64,000 nucleotides of DNA, from contig OZ023262.1 of the NCBI GenBank assembly GCA_964006375.1, forward strand, positions 200,532,778 through 200,596,777. Reading direction: 5' to 3'. A program made the translations under genes and the position numbers. This DNA is from Tillus elongatus (lineage: Eukaryota > Arthropoda > Insecta > Coleoptera > Cleridae). This document shows, in pieces, positions 28,340-40,658 of this stretch; position 1 is the first letter of the stretch, and each line of letters opens with the position of its first letter. The notes beneath the pieces are model-generated. The model did not search any database. It saw only the letters and a list, made by a program, of their open reading frames with translations, and was not told the DNA's origin.

Positions 28340-29144
28340 GGATTTTCATATTAATCTACAATTGTATGTTTTTTCAATCATCCTGTATTATATTGACTTG
28401 GACACCAGCTACCTGGAATTCGTTCTGAATATTGTTTGGAAAGGTGTGTACCTGCTTGAGGTACCTGCTCACCTCCACTTACCCTAGGACATAAATATGC
28501 TGGTGAAGGAATCATTATTAGTATTATTATTGTGACCATGATGACTAGTGTAGTTTAAGTTTAGTACGCCCTTTGTAATAGTGCAGCATTTTTGTAAATT
28601 TATATGTAGAATAAATAGGTTAAGTTTATTCTTGACGCGTTCAATTATTTAAATCACATCAATTCATTGAGTAATTACAAATCACAAGGCCCTTTAAGTA
28701 ATCACAAATCACAACAAATTTTTGATAATATAATTCACTAAAATATAAGGCGTGCACACTCCTTTTAATTATAGAATGAAATCAAAATAATATCCTATTT
28801 ACAAGCAAAAAAAAAGTTATATATAACATTTGGTTTTAAGTCCACTGTTCAATTTAAGAGAAAATTCACAAATCTTACGTCGATTTGCTATCTGATTCGC
28901 TGTCTTTAACGTGAATAGCTCGGTCACTTTTTAAAAATTGGATTCAAGTTGCCAACCAATTCCCCTGGTTTGAATTGGTCTCCTGGAAACAGTCTTAGGG
29001 CACTTATTGCTGCTTCCTTCTTCATGTTTAAGTGTTTTAAAACTTAAAAGTAGTTTTGAAAAGTACTCTAATTTTTTGTAGTTTAAAAAATCCACAAAGG
29101 ACCATATAATTATCTAAGTTCTAAGTGACTGTTGGTTGAATTAA
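28340..29144. other. No recognised gene
   Basis: AT-rich. Short direct repeats of AATCACAA at about 28,676-28,715. No gene is seen. Confidence 0.5.
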
Positions 29145-32100
29145 AAAAATAGTATTGAAAATTGAATCAAAACTTCCACATAGCTGTGATAATGTATTCT
29201 CCACAGAAAGACATTCTCATGAAATGAATTTAGGGTCCCTGCTTTGACGACGAAGAAAATCCTCGTATTCCTGTACCCATAAACTTCTGAAACATTATGC
29301 TACACGTGCTTTAATGAGAAAATATCAATTCTCACCAAATCATCCCTCATTTATCCCCTACCCCCTGAAGCGATCCTACCCAAAAACAACTCGAAGCGTT
29401 TCTTTGTCGGGCGCTAACTGTATACCAAACTTGAAGATGATATCTCAATTCGTTCGAAAATTATTGCGTCTACTAATAGACAGACGTACAGACCGACTGA
29501 CCGACCGACCGACACACAAAAAAATGGTCGTACCAGATTCAAGTTTTTATATATTTTGAAACTTTTCTAGCAATTTTTTTTTGTGCATATTTCTGTCTCC
29601 GATATTTCGCCCTCACACATTCAATTTATTTTTAGCACACAATACCAGATGCTTGATGAAATTGAAAGTTTTCTAGTAAACAAACCCTAAAAACGTTAAA
29701 TTCCTCGAGTTTTAACGAAAAAAATTCAATTTTCACCAAATCATCCCCCAGTCATCCCCTACCCCTGGAGCAATTTTACCCAAAAACAACCCGAACCGTT
29801 CCTTTGTCGGGTGTTAACTGTACACCAAATTTGAAGACGATATCTCAGTTAGTTCTAAAGTTATCGTGGCTACAAACAGACAGATCGACAGACACAAAAT
29901 TTGCGTTCTCAAATCATGTTTTCTATACGGTTTGACACTTTTTACGACGTTTAAGCGAAAAAAATTATTTGTAAATTTGTGTCGCCGATCCTATACTTTC
30001 TTCCACACGTATTGACGATTTGGAAGTAAATAGTGCTGCGAATTGAATCATAACTTCCAGATAACTGTCATAATATATTCCCTTCAGAAAGATGTTCTCA
30101 TGGAATGAATTTAGGGCCCATGACTTGACCACAAAGAAAATATTTCTATTCCTCTACCCATAAACTTTTCAAACGTTATATTACTCGAGTTTTATTGAAA
30201 AATGTCAATTTTCAGTAAATCACTCTAGCCCCTGAAGCCATTTTACCCAAAAACCATTCGAAGCGTTCCTTTGTCCGGTGCTAATTGGGTACCAAATTTG
30301 AAGATGATATCTCAATTTGTTCGAAAGTTGTTGCGCCTATTAACAGACAGACGTATATGCCGACAGACTGACAGACTGACAGACCAGCCGACCGACAGAG
30401 CCACAAACAAAAAATGTTCTTTGCAGAATCAAGTTTTCTATATGTTTTGAGACTTTCTACACCGTTTTAGCAACAAAAAAAATTCGAAATTTTTGTCAAC
30501 AATATTCCACTCCCACACATTCAACCACAAAATTTCGGCAAAAAATACCAGATGTTTGATGATATTACAAGTTTTCTAATAAATAAACACTAAAACGTTA
30601 TATTACTCAACGTTTAACGAAAAACTGTCTATTTTCACCAAATCATCCTACATTGATCCCATACGCACTAAACCGATTGTGCCCAAAAACAATCCGAAAC
30701 TTTCGTTTGTAGACTGATAATTGTACACTAAATTTAAAGACCATATCTCAATTCGTTCTACAGTTTTCTAAAAACAGACAGACATACAGACCGACAGACA
30801 AAAAAATTCCGTTCCCAAATAATGTTTTATATATGTTTTGATAATTTTTACGACGACAAAAAATTTTTGTCAAATTTTCGTCGCCGATGCGATACTCCCA
30901 CACGTGACGATGTGGAAGTAAAATTGTTCTAAGTGCATATAATTTATATAGTGTTTTTACTGACGCTTGTCACAATTAAAAATGTACCGCCTATGTCAGA
31001 TCCAGTCTGTTATCTAATGGCTAACTGTAGTTACCAAACACAAGTGTTTAATTCATTCATATTCATGCACATGTCATTTATTAAATATTTTGTAGTACTG
31101 ATTGTTAATTAGTTGTAACTGTCTTCTATAAGGTGTTACATTGTTGTATACATTTATTGCAATATGCACCTGTTTAGACTTATTTACAATTGTTGTTTGC
31201 CCAGATAAACATAACAACTGTAGTTTTACTGCTGGTGTATATTCTAACTCAAATAAAAACATTCACTCAGATTTAGATAATTACTTCCCCATCGTCACTA
31301 CGTGTGGAAGTATCGCATCGGCGACAAAAAAATTTGTTTCCTTAAACGTGGTAAAAAGTATCAAAACATGATTTGGTAATAAACATTTTTTGGTCTATCG
31401 GTCTGTATATCTCTATGTTTGTAGCCGCGATAACTTTGAAACGAATTGGGATATCGTCTTCAAATTTGGTATACAGTTAGCACTCGACAAACTAATGGTT
31501 CGGATTGTTTTTGGGCATCGGTAGAGGGCGAATGGCGAGTGATTTTGTGAAAATTGACATTTTTTCGTTAAAAGTCGAGTAATATAACGTTCTAGGGTTT
31601 ATTTATTAGAAAACTTTTAATTTCATTCAAACACCTGCTATTCTGTGCTGAAATTAAATTAGGAGTTGAATATGTGGGGGTAGAATACTTTTGACAAAGA
31701 TTTAGAACTTTTTTTTTGCTAAAACGGCGTAAAAAATCTCAAACCATATAGAAAACTTAATTCTGGAACTACATTTTTTTGGTCTGTCGGTCTCTTGGTC
31801 TGTCGGCATATACGTTTGTCTGTTTATAGACGCAATAACTTTCGAAAGAATTGAGATATCATCTTATCATCTTCAAATTTTGTATCCAGCTGGCACCCGA
31901 CATAAGAACGCTTGGAATTTTTTTTTGGGTAAGATCGCTTCAGGGTGTAGGGGATAAGTAAGTGGTGATTTGGTAAAAATTGACATTTTTTCAAAAAAAT
32001 TCGAGTAACATAACGTTTCAAAAGTTTATGGGTACATGAATACAAATATTTTCTTTGTGCTCATAGGCCCTAAATTCATTCCATGAAGATTTCTGTCTGA

Positions 32101-34820
32101 AGAGAACAAATTATCACAGCTATGTGAAAGTTTTGATTCAATTTGCAGCACTATTTCTTGTTTGCCACTGAATAATAAGAAGAATGTAAAACTGTTGAAA
32201 ATTGGTCAACATTTTACAAAAATAGACAGGCTTTACTTTTTTGACAAAAAACCGTGAACAAATAGGAACATTCTTTTAATAACACACTGTCGGTCTGTAC
32301 GTCTGTCTGTTAGTTTCATACAGCCAGAACCCGAAAAATAAACGGTTTGGGTGGTTTTTGGGTAAAATCGCTTCAGGGTGTAGGGGATGAATGAGGGGGG
32401 GGTATTAGGTGAAAATTGACACCTTTTCGTTAAATCTCGAGTAATATAGCCTTTTATGGTTTGTTTATTAAAAAACTTTCAATTTCATCAAACATCTGGT
32501 AATCCGTACGAAAATTAAATAAGGGGTAGAATGCATGGAGGTAGATCATCGGTGATTAAAATTTCGAACTTTTTTTGATGTAACGGCGAAAAAAGTCTCA
32601 AAACACATAGAAAACTTGATTCTGGTACGAACATTTTTTTGTCTGTCGGTCGGTCTGTCAGTCTGTACATCTGTCTGTTAGTAGGTCCAATAACTTTCGA
32701 ACGAATTGAGATACGTCCGCATTATTCCTGAGGCAAAAAACTCGTTTAATAACCACACCAAAAACAAAGTCCTCTCAAGCTCCAACGACAGCAAACCCTT
32801 CTGGACTCTTGCTAAATATATTGGGAATAATTTCTGCAAGAGCATGTTTCCAGCTCTTGTTTCAGGGGATGAAATCGTTTCTACCGCTCTGGGAAAGGCT
32901 TAACTTTTTGCCTCGTTGTTCGCTGGCAATTCTACTCCCAACTCACCTCCAAATGTTCAACCACCAACAGTCCCCAATGTCGCGCATAAAATGATAGATA
33001 TCATTTTCAAAACTAAAAAGGTAAGAAAGATGCTGTCTTGTCTTAATAGCAGGAAAGCCTCTGGCCTTGACGAGATTCCAGCAATTGTTCCCAAAAAATC
33101 ACCATAACTCGCTCCTCTCCTTACTCGTCTGTTTTAAATATCTTGTAATAGAGGCATATTCCCTAGTAACTGGAAAACTGCTCGAGTACAACCCGTCTCC
33201 AAGAAAGGATCCAAAGCTACAGGTCTATTTCTCTCCTTTCAGTCGTCTCTAAAGTGATGGCAAAGTATATAAACACCAAATTACTAAAATTTCTTAAAAA
33301 ACACAGTCTTATCCACGACAGGCAGTATGGATTCCGTCAGCGCAGATCAACTGACGACCTCCTTTTTTGTCACCCCTTCTTGGCACAAGTCTATGGAACT
33401 ACACGGTGAATCCCAGATGGTCGCTCTAGACATATCCAAAGCATTAGACCAGGTCTGGCACGCAGCGCTGCTTAATAAACTTCCAGCCTATGGCCTACCA
33501 CCAAAACTCTGTACCTAGACAGCAAATTTCATCTACAACCGGGGCATTTCTGTTGTCGTGAATGGCCATTCCTCTAAACTGTATCCAATTAATGCAGGAG
33601 TCCCTCAAGGTTCAGTTTTAGCCCCTACTTTGTTTCTCTCCACATCAATGACCTACTCTCCATCCAGTTCACGGTTACGCGAATAACAGCACCCTCCATT
33701 CAAATATACAATATTCTAAGCCTGTCTCTTTAGCCCAATTAGATGAAGATCGCAGACTCATGGAGGGTTCTGTCTCTGTGGATCTCCAAAAAATATTAGA
33801 CTTGGGAAGTAGAAATCTTGTACAATTCAACTTTACCAAATCTCAGTCTTGCTTTCTATCCCATAAGAGATACACCAGCCCTAGACTCATCACAATGAAC
33901 AACCAAGTTATTCAAAGTAATTAGTCCTTTTCACTTGTTGGCATTTCTGTGGATCGAAATGTCAATTGGCACCAACATGTCACATCAATTGCAGAAGCGG
34001 CTGCTAAGAAATTAGGTTTCCTCTGCCGGCCTCAAAAATAATTTACCCCAGCTAATCTCTATACCTTATATACTTCACAAATAAGGCTGAACCTCGGATA
34101 CTGCTCCCACATCTGGGGTGCCGCTGCCGCTTCTACACTCGGTGACCATAACCTCACCCAAAGGCTGCCATCCCTTGCCCACCGACGTGCCGTTGGTGAC
34201 CTCTCTCTCTTTTATAGATATCTGCACGGGCACTGCTCAGAGGAGCTTCCTCCTATAGTTCCTCCACCTACTGCTCCCAACAGATCTACCAGGGGAACAG
34301 AGCGAATGCACCCTTTTACTGTCCAGGTCACCAGACATACAACATCTTGTTATGCCCGCTCTTTTGCCCCGAGGACTTCCAAGTTGTGGAATTCCTTGCC
34401 GGCACATGTTTTTCCTTCTTCTCCGAACCTTCAACCCTCAAATCCAGAATTAACAAGTTGCCTCTTTCGTCCTTGTTGACACCCACAGAACGATAGCATT
34501 TAGGCTGTGAGCCCTCGTGGTGTGTTGTTGAAATAAAAAAAATATATGATTTTCAAATTTAGTATACACTTAGCACCTGACAAAGGAACGCATCAAATGG
34601 TTTTTGGGTAACATTTCTTTAGTGGGAGTGACCGTTCGAAGTCATCTGTATATCAAGCGCTCATGACAATAAACTGGCTCAACTACTCTGAAAGTTAGAG
34701 TTACAGATAAATAATGTCAAGCGCAAGACTCCAGAATTTTTCACTGGCTATCTGAAGTTTACTTTGTATTTGACTTTGTGAGTGACATTAATTATTACAG
34801 CTATGTGGAAATTATGATTC
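29145..34820. mobile_element. Foldback-like giant inverted repeat, split by LINE copy B
   Basis: The left arm (about 29,145-30,925) holds four ~420-base subunits in the order A, B, A, B. The right arm (about 31,285-34,820, less LINE B) holds the reverse complement in mirrored order. Each subunit has a Ser/Pro-like block around CAAATCATCC, then CCCAAAAACAAC, TTTGTCGG, AAATTTGAAGATGATATCTC, and a run rich in GACA and GACC units. The inner arm ends match closely (GCGATACTCCCACACGTGACG at 30,892; its complement at 31,291). The spacer 30,926-31,284 has no recognised gene. Long inverted repeats made of tandem subunits are typical of foldback elements. No transposase is seen. Confidence 0.75.
32714..34543 (+). 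pseudogene. LINE copy B, 5'-truncated and decayed
   Basis: Aligns with copy C from CGTCCGCATT (copy C 37,966) to the tail CCCTCGTGGTGTGTTGTTG plus AAAT and an A run. RT motifs are recognisable in pieces (ALDISKALDQVWH at about 33.43 kb), but several stops and small deletions break it, for example a stop at the CTWxAN position near 33,518 and a deletion in the YADD region near 33,680. It sits inside one subunit of the foldback structure: GAATTGAGATA is left of it and TGATTTTCAAATTT right of it, which read together restore the subunit. Confidence 0.92.
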
Positions 34821-34919
34821 AATTTGCAGCACTATTTTTCAAATGCATGGAAAATGTAACAAAAAGTAACTAGATGGGTTTGTACATTTACATTATTTTC
34901 TATAAACGTGTACGGTTTT

Positions 34920-36470
34920 TTATTCTAGAGGCAAAAGTCGCAATTATAGGGATCGCAGTCATTTGCCTAAATTCCCAAGCACTCCACGTGTGCCCAATGC
35001 TTGTAATTATTACACTGCACCCATCCTTCTCCTGCGAGAGACTTTTAAAAAGTATCTGAAAAAATAATGCATCACGTAGCTTCCTCTTCCTATTCTGAGT
35101 CTTCACTCCCTTTGGAATCTTTCTTAGTATTATTATTGTTTCGTCTACTCTTCGCTATTTTTAGTTCTTTATTGGCTTTTTGATTTTCGGTGGCTAACTT
35201 ATTTTTCATTTCTAACTTCTTGTTTCCTTCATATATTAACTTTTTTTGTTCGTCGATTAGTTGGTCTTTATACGGCGTATTAGTTAGGACTACCGTGCCT
35301 ACAGAGTTGTTCGTTCTTGTTAAACATTTCCTAGATAGTTTAGAAAATAGACGTCAGTTGGCACAATACTAATTTTTTTGTAACTGCAGAAGTTGGAGCA
35401 AAATCAAAATGGCTAATTGTTACTGTTGTAGTAGATGAACCTGCTACATCTTCCTCTAGCTGAAGCTGGTGTTGTTCCGTGTTATGTTGGTCGTTTTCAG
35501 GCAATATCTCGGGTTCATTCTGTTAAGTGACTTCTGCAGCCACAAAGTCTATATCTGATAAAACATCTGGGTTGTACGGAATGTTTCGAAGCTTCTGAAA
35601 AGCCCTACTGGCGCTTACTGAAGTACAAAATTTTCATGTAAGATTTATTAAAACATAGTTGCGATCTGAAACACTGCGGCTGTGCGTCAAGGGCGATTAG
35701 TAAGATATTTTCCAGTGCCTCACCGTGATAATGATTACGTGGATACATACAATATAGATCTAAAGGCTGTAGTCGATATGTATTTTGAGGAGGTAGAAAT
35801 ATTATTGTGACAAAATTACTTCTGACATTAACGTGAAATAAAAAGTTGTTAAACTGAAGAAAAAAAAACCTCAAGGGTTATCCACCCAGATTGGTTGCAC
35901 CTAAATAATGTTCCAGGGAGTGGTCCTTCTTTTAACTCTTCGTTTATTCTTTTACGAGAGACGACCAACATAGGATGATAGAAAAAATTTAGAAAACACC
36001 TGCTGACTTACAAATAACAGCAGTAATACAGACGTCTCGCTCTGCAGACACTACTCTGTTGACATGCTTTCTATCTCTTTTTGCAAGAATCTTAGAGTTT
36101 TCACCTGGGACAGTATCTGTCATCAACGTTAAAACATCTACGTTTTGGAAATAGTATTTTTTCAAAAACTGTTTGAGACAACTCAACAGACTGCGACAAT
36201 TGGTCTGTTGAAAGCACGTACGCCGCTTGAGGGCGTGCCTTCAGGCAACATTAATTAGTGGTCAGTATGTGTTTTCCGAAAACTTTTAAACCAGTTTTTA
36301 GAAAGTTTCCTTTCCTCGAAAAATAAAACATACTACTTGCTATGTCAAGAATGTGAGTTACAAGCTTTGCCTCTTGTTCCTGCCCAAAAACCTGTGTTTT
36401 GATTCTAATTTTGTTGAGTTATTTAACGGCTAGCTTATTTTGTCCCTTAGAACGCCGCTTCAAACTCACT
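34920..36470 (-). pseudogene. Pogo/Tigger-type (DDE_1) transposase pseudogene
   Basis: The minus strand read across frames gives the pogo-type order: a head region near 36.3-36.45 kb, ILAKRDRKHVNRVVSAERD near 36.06 kb (family APKGRKQVGAITSAERG), then KEGPLPGT near 35.93 kb, FLPPQNTYRLQPLDLYCMYP near 35.77 kb (family FPPHTSHKLQPLDV), NPDVLSDIDFVAAEVT near 35.54 kb, and at the end a zinc-finger-like WVQCNNYKHWAHVECLG near 34.99 kb. Many stops and shifts show it is dead. Such proteins bind their ends with an HTH/CENP-B head and move by cut-and-paste into TA. The ends of the element were not found. Confidence 0.82.
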
Positions 36471-36709
36471 ACTGGCGCACGAACATTTCTTGTTGTTGTT
36501 TAATATGGAAACCCATCACCCAGAACGTGTATAGTGTCATGCATTCTATTTTCATTCCATTCTTGCCTTTTAGTCTTTCGTTTGTATTTGTACAGACATC
36601 TCGTTTGCTTTCAGTTAGTTGCTTTATTATATTTTTGTGAACAATTGATAGTCCCTTTATTAATCTTATTTTTAAAGGGGTAGACATTGATCCAATCCAA
36701 TCCATAGCA

Positions 36710-39700
36710 GGTGGTAGTGGAATTTTCCTTTATGTAATAGTAAAGGATTTTTTCACGCCCGAGGAGGTACCACCCCATACATCAAGGGGCCGGTGAAGTC
36801 CCAACGGACGTTTCCGGTTCTGGTGTATGAGTCGGTTTCCCTTATAAGCAAAAATGATGATGACTCCTCCTTGTATAAAATATTCCGGAGGCAAAATACC
36901 CCTCCATTCGGATCTCCGGGAGAGGGGTGTACAGGGGGTGCCAACATCAAGATTTAACATATCCTTTTCGAATATATGTGGCCTAAATTCTAACCTGAAC
37001 TCCGTCCACCATTTCCTCCAGGCTAACAGGCCCCAACTCCTCTTCCTCACCGAAACCCAAATCAGTGCCAAAACAGCCACTAATCACCTTAATTTCCCGG
37101 GGTATGAGCTCCTTACTGCCTTTAGATTGCATGGAGGCATGTGCGCATACGTCCGTAGCAATCTACCCTGTACCAGACTTCCCAATTTAGAAGCTGGAAG
37201 AAAAGACATACTAAGGATAAAACTCTCTCTCAGGGTTGCAACTAAATTCATCTGTTGCATTTACTGGTCACCTTCTGACAACAACTTTGTCCAGCTCTTT
37301 GACTACCTTTCTGAAAAAACCGACTATCTGATTTCTGAATATCCTTCCTCCGAGGTCACTATTCTTGGCGACTTCAATGTCCATAATAAGGAATGGCTAG
37401 GATCTTCAAAAACCGATCTACAAGGGAGAGCAGCGGAGGCCTTTGCAGTCAGCAATTCTTTGGCCAATATGGTACAGCAACCTACTTACTTTCCTCGTAT
37501 CCCAACACACAGCTCAAATCCCTTGGATCTCCTTCTTACTACAAATCCTGAATGCTATAAGATATCAGTCACCGCCCCCCTTGGTCGCTCAGACCACGGC
37601 ATGGTCACTGCTTCCTGTGCAATGCAACCCGAGGTCACACAGTCATCACACCCACGTATCATTTGGCACTACAACTCAGCAAACTGGGACGAAATGCGGG
37701 ATTTCTTTTCCTCATTTCCATGGGCGTCTGTCTGCTTCTCTCATCCTGACCCCTCTGATATCTCACAAAACGTCACCGAAATTATCCAAGCTGGCATGGA
37801 ATTATTTATTCCACGTACACAGAAAACCTCTTCAGCCACTCAAAAGCCCTGGTTCTCTAAATCCTGTGACAAGGCCAGACTTGAAAAGGTCAAAGCTCAC
37901 AAAACGCTTCTACACAATCCCAGTCAAGAAAATCGTCAAGCATTCAACGACGCAAGAAACCGCTATGTCCGCATTCTTTCTGAGGCAAAAAACTCGTTTA
38001 ATAACCACATCAAAAACAAAGTCCTCTCAAGCTCCAACGGCGGCAAACCCTTCTGGACTCTTGCTAAGTCTATTGGGAATAATTTCTGCAAGAGCACGTT
38101 CCCACCTCTTGTCTCAGGTGATGAAAGTGTTTCTACCGCCCTGGGCAAGGCTGAACTTTTTGCTTCGTTGTTCGCCGGAAATTCTACTCTCAACCTACCT
38201 CCAAATGTTCAACCACCAACAGTCCCCAATGTCGCGCATAAAATGACTGATATCATTTTCCAAACTAAAAAGATACGAAAGATGCTCTCTTCTCTTAATA
38301 CCAGGAAAGCCTTTGGCCTTGACGAGATCCCAGCAATTGTTCTCAAAAAATGCGCACCAGAACTTGCTCCTGTCCTGACTCGTCTGTTTCAGATATCTTA
38401 CAATAAAGGCATATTCCCTAGTAACTGGAAAACTGCTCGAGTACAACCCATCCCCAAGAAAGGATCCAAAGCGCTTCCTAGCAACTACAGGCCTATTTCT
38501 CTCCTTTCAGTCATTTTTAAAGTGATGGAAAAGTATATAAATACCGAACTACTAAAATTCCTTGAAAAACACAGTCTAATCCACGACAGGCAGTATGGAT
38601 TCCGTCAGCGCAGATCGACTGCCGACCTCCTTTCCTTTGTCACCCATTCTTGGAACAAGTCTATGGAACAACACGGTGAATCCCAGAGTGTTGCTCTAGA
38701 CATATCCAAAGCATTCGACCAGGTCTGGCACGCAGCGCTGCTTAATAAACTTCCGGCCTATGGCCTACCACCAAAACTCTGTATGTGGACAGCAAATTTC
38801 CTCTCCAACAGGAGCATATCTGTTGTTGTGGATGGCCATTCCTCTAAACTGTATCCAATTAATGCAGGAGTTCCTCAAGGTTCAGCTTTGGCCCCTACTT
38901 TGTTTCTTCTCCACATCAATGACCTCCTCTCTAGCACATCCAACCCAGTTCACAGTTACGCGGACGACAGCACCCTCCACTCAAACATACAATATTCTAA
39001 GCCTGTCTCTTTAGCCCAATTAGATGAGGATCGCAGACTCATGGAGGGTTCTGTCTCCGTAGACCTCCAAAAAATATTAGACTGGGGAAGTAGAAATCTT
39101 GTACAATTCAACCCCACCAAAACTAAGTCTTGCTTTCTTTCTCACAAGAGATACAGCAGCCCTAGACCCATCACAATGAACAACCAAGTTATTCAAAGTA
39201 ATGAGTCCTTTTCTCTTGTTGGCATTACTGTGGATCGAAATCTTAATTGGCACCAACATGTTACATCAATTGCAGAAGCGGCTGCTAAGAAATTGGGTTT
39301 CCTCTTCCGGACTCGCAAACTCTTTTCACCAACTAATCTCTATACCTTATACACTTCACAAATAAGGCCAAACCTCGAATACTGCTCCCACATCTGGGGT
39401 GCAGCTGCCGCTTCTACACTCGCTATCCTGGACTCCATTCAAAAGAGAGCTATACGTCTCATCGGTGACCCTACCCTCACCCAAAGGCTTCCATCCCTTG
39501 CCCACCGACGTGCCGTTGGTGACCTCCTCTCTTTTATAGATATCTGCACGGGCACTGCTCAGAGGAGCTTTCCTCCATAATTCCCCCACCTGCTGCCCCC
39601 AGCAGATCTACCAGGGGAACAGAGCGAATGCACCCTTTTAACGTCCAGGTCACCAGACATAGAACATCTTGTTATGCCCGCTCTTTTGTCCCGAGGACTT

Positions 39701-39864
39701 CCAAGTTGTGGAATTCCTTGCCGGCACATGTTTTTCCTTCTCCTCCGAACCTCCAAACCTTCAAGTCCAGAATTAACAAGCTGCCTCTTTCCTCCTTGTC
39801 AACACCCACGGTACGATAGTATTTAGGCTGTAAGCCCTCGTGGTGTGTTGTTGACATAAAAAAA
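36710..39864 (+). mobile_element. LINE copy C, near-intact full-length element
   Basis: Copies C and D start at the same motif GGTGGTAGTGG, which suggests a true 5' end. About 144 bases of leader precede the single open frame; no ORF1 is present. It ends in GGCTGTAAGCCCTCGTGGTG, TGTTGTTG and an A/TA tail. No target-site duplication was found. The element has an apurinic-type endonuclease, as in the CR1/L2/jockey group; the exact clade needs a tree. Confidence 0.88.
36854..39580 (+). CDS. LINE polyprotein: endonuclease and reverse transcriptase (one late frameshift)
   Basis: The 908-codon frame opens at ATGATGATG after an in-frame TAA. The first ~230 residues are an EEP endonuclease: SNICGLNSN, the catalytic Glu in FLTETQI, LGDFNVHN, and SDHG in GRSDHGMV. 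The RT follows with NYRPISLLSV, ALDISKAFDQVWH, GVPQGSALAPTLF, the active-site SYADDSTLHS, and LVGITVDRNLNWHQHV. It nicks target DNA and primes cDNA there. Compared with copy A, one base is missing at about 39,525-39,535, so the last ~95 residues continue in another frame to a stop near 39,819. The element is therefore one indel from an intact frame and probably moved recently. Whether any copy elsewhere is active cannot be told here. Confidence 0.93.
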   Translation: MMMTPPCIKYSGGKIPLHSDLRERGVQGVPTSRFNISFSNICGLNSNLNSVHHFLQANRPQLLFLTETQISAKTATNHLNFPGYELLTAFRLHGGMCAYVRSNLPCTRLPNLEAGRKDILRIKLSLRVATKFICCIYWSPSDNNFVQLFDYLSEKTDYLISEYPSSEVTILGDFNVHNKEWLGSSKTDLQGRAAEAFAVSNSLANMVQQPTYFPRIPTHSSNPLDLLLTTNPECYKISVTAPLGRSDHGMVTASCAMQPEVTQSSHPRIIWHYNSANWDEMRDFFSSFPWASVCFSHPDPSDISQNVTEIIQAGMELFIPRTQKTSSATQKPWFSKSCDKARLEKVKAHKTLLHNPSQENRQAFNDARNRYVRILSEAKNSFNNHIKNKVLSSSNGGKPFWTLAKSIGNNFCKSTFPPLVSGDESVSTALGKAELFASLFAGNSTLNLPPNVQPPTVPNVAHKMTDIIFQTKKIRKMLSSLNTRKAFGLDEIPAIVLKKCAPELAPVLTRLFQISYNKGIFPSNWKTARVQPIPKKGSKALPSNYRPISLLSVIFKVMEKYINTELLKFLEKHSLIHDRQYGFRQRRSTADLLSFVTHSWNKSMEQHGESQSVALDISKAFDQVWHAALLNKLPAYGLPPKLCMWTANFLSNRSISVVVDGHSSKLYPINAGVPQGSALAPTLFLLHINDLLSSTSNPVHSYADDSTLHSNIQYSKPVSLAQLDEDRRLMEGSVSVDLQKILDWGSRNLVQFNPTKTKSCFLSHKRYSSPRPITMNNQVIQSNESFSLVGITVDRNLNWHQHVTSIAEAAAKKLGFLFRTRKLFSPTNLYTLYTSQIRPNLEYCSHIWGAAAASTLAILDSIQKRAIRLIGDPTLTQRLPSLAHRRAVGDLLSFIDICTGTAQRSFPP

Positions 39865-40451
39865 TATATATATATTATTTTAAATTCCAGCACTATCTCT
39901 CTAGATAACCGGGCCGGCCTGAGGTCAGACTTTTCCCCTGATTAACTAAAGATACAGTGTGTGAACCCCTAACGAAATCGAAGAAAGGAGGCCAGAAAAT
40001 AATAGAGATACGTTTATTGCTTTTGTAGATCTGGAAATATCAAAATTATTCGGTAATGTCGAATCACTAGCGTGATAATAAACCGTCAAGCCTTGTATAA
40101 TGTACCCTAATATTACTTAAGATCTACTACCATTAAACCGCAGACGCTCTTTTCTGCTTCACTTCACGCTCCATATTGAAGAAGGTATTTTCATGGAATC
40201 ACCGTAGAAGTAAATTTAGTGTAAAATTGAAGACGAATCTGACAGTCATGGTACTAAATTCTCTATGTAAAATGTTATATAGCAAAAAAGCCCAGAAAAT
40301 ATATTTCCCAGTATTCACTGAAAAATTTGCTTCGATGATATCTTATTTTAATATGCGGTATTTGTTAAAAAAAGGAAGTCATCCCATTCACTAAACACTG
40401 GTAAATATACGGTCAAATCTAGCCGTCTTAAACATAATATCAAATAATGTT

Positions 40452-40575
40452 TTTAGCAATTTTTTTTAATCACTAATAGAAAGGTATCGATGGTTAGGCA
40501 AATTTTTTTTTCAAACGAGCGCGAATTGAGGCCCCTAGAACCTGAAACCAAGGTCCGTTTGATCTTTTCTATGTT

Positions 40576-40658
<83 letters not shown>

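Noticed and set aside
28370..28850. Solo LTR
   Set aside because: No TG...CA ends with a target duplication, primer site or second copy could be shown.
29145..31280. CRISPR-like array from evenly spaced repeats
   Set aside because: Units are ~420 bases, diverged, without short uniform spacers, and in eukaryotic DNA.
39559..39893. Minus-strand frames of 65-77 codons over LINE 3' ends, recurring at 34.2 and 39.4 kb
   Set aside because: They recur only because the LINE copies are alike; they mirror the plus-strand RT C-terminus.
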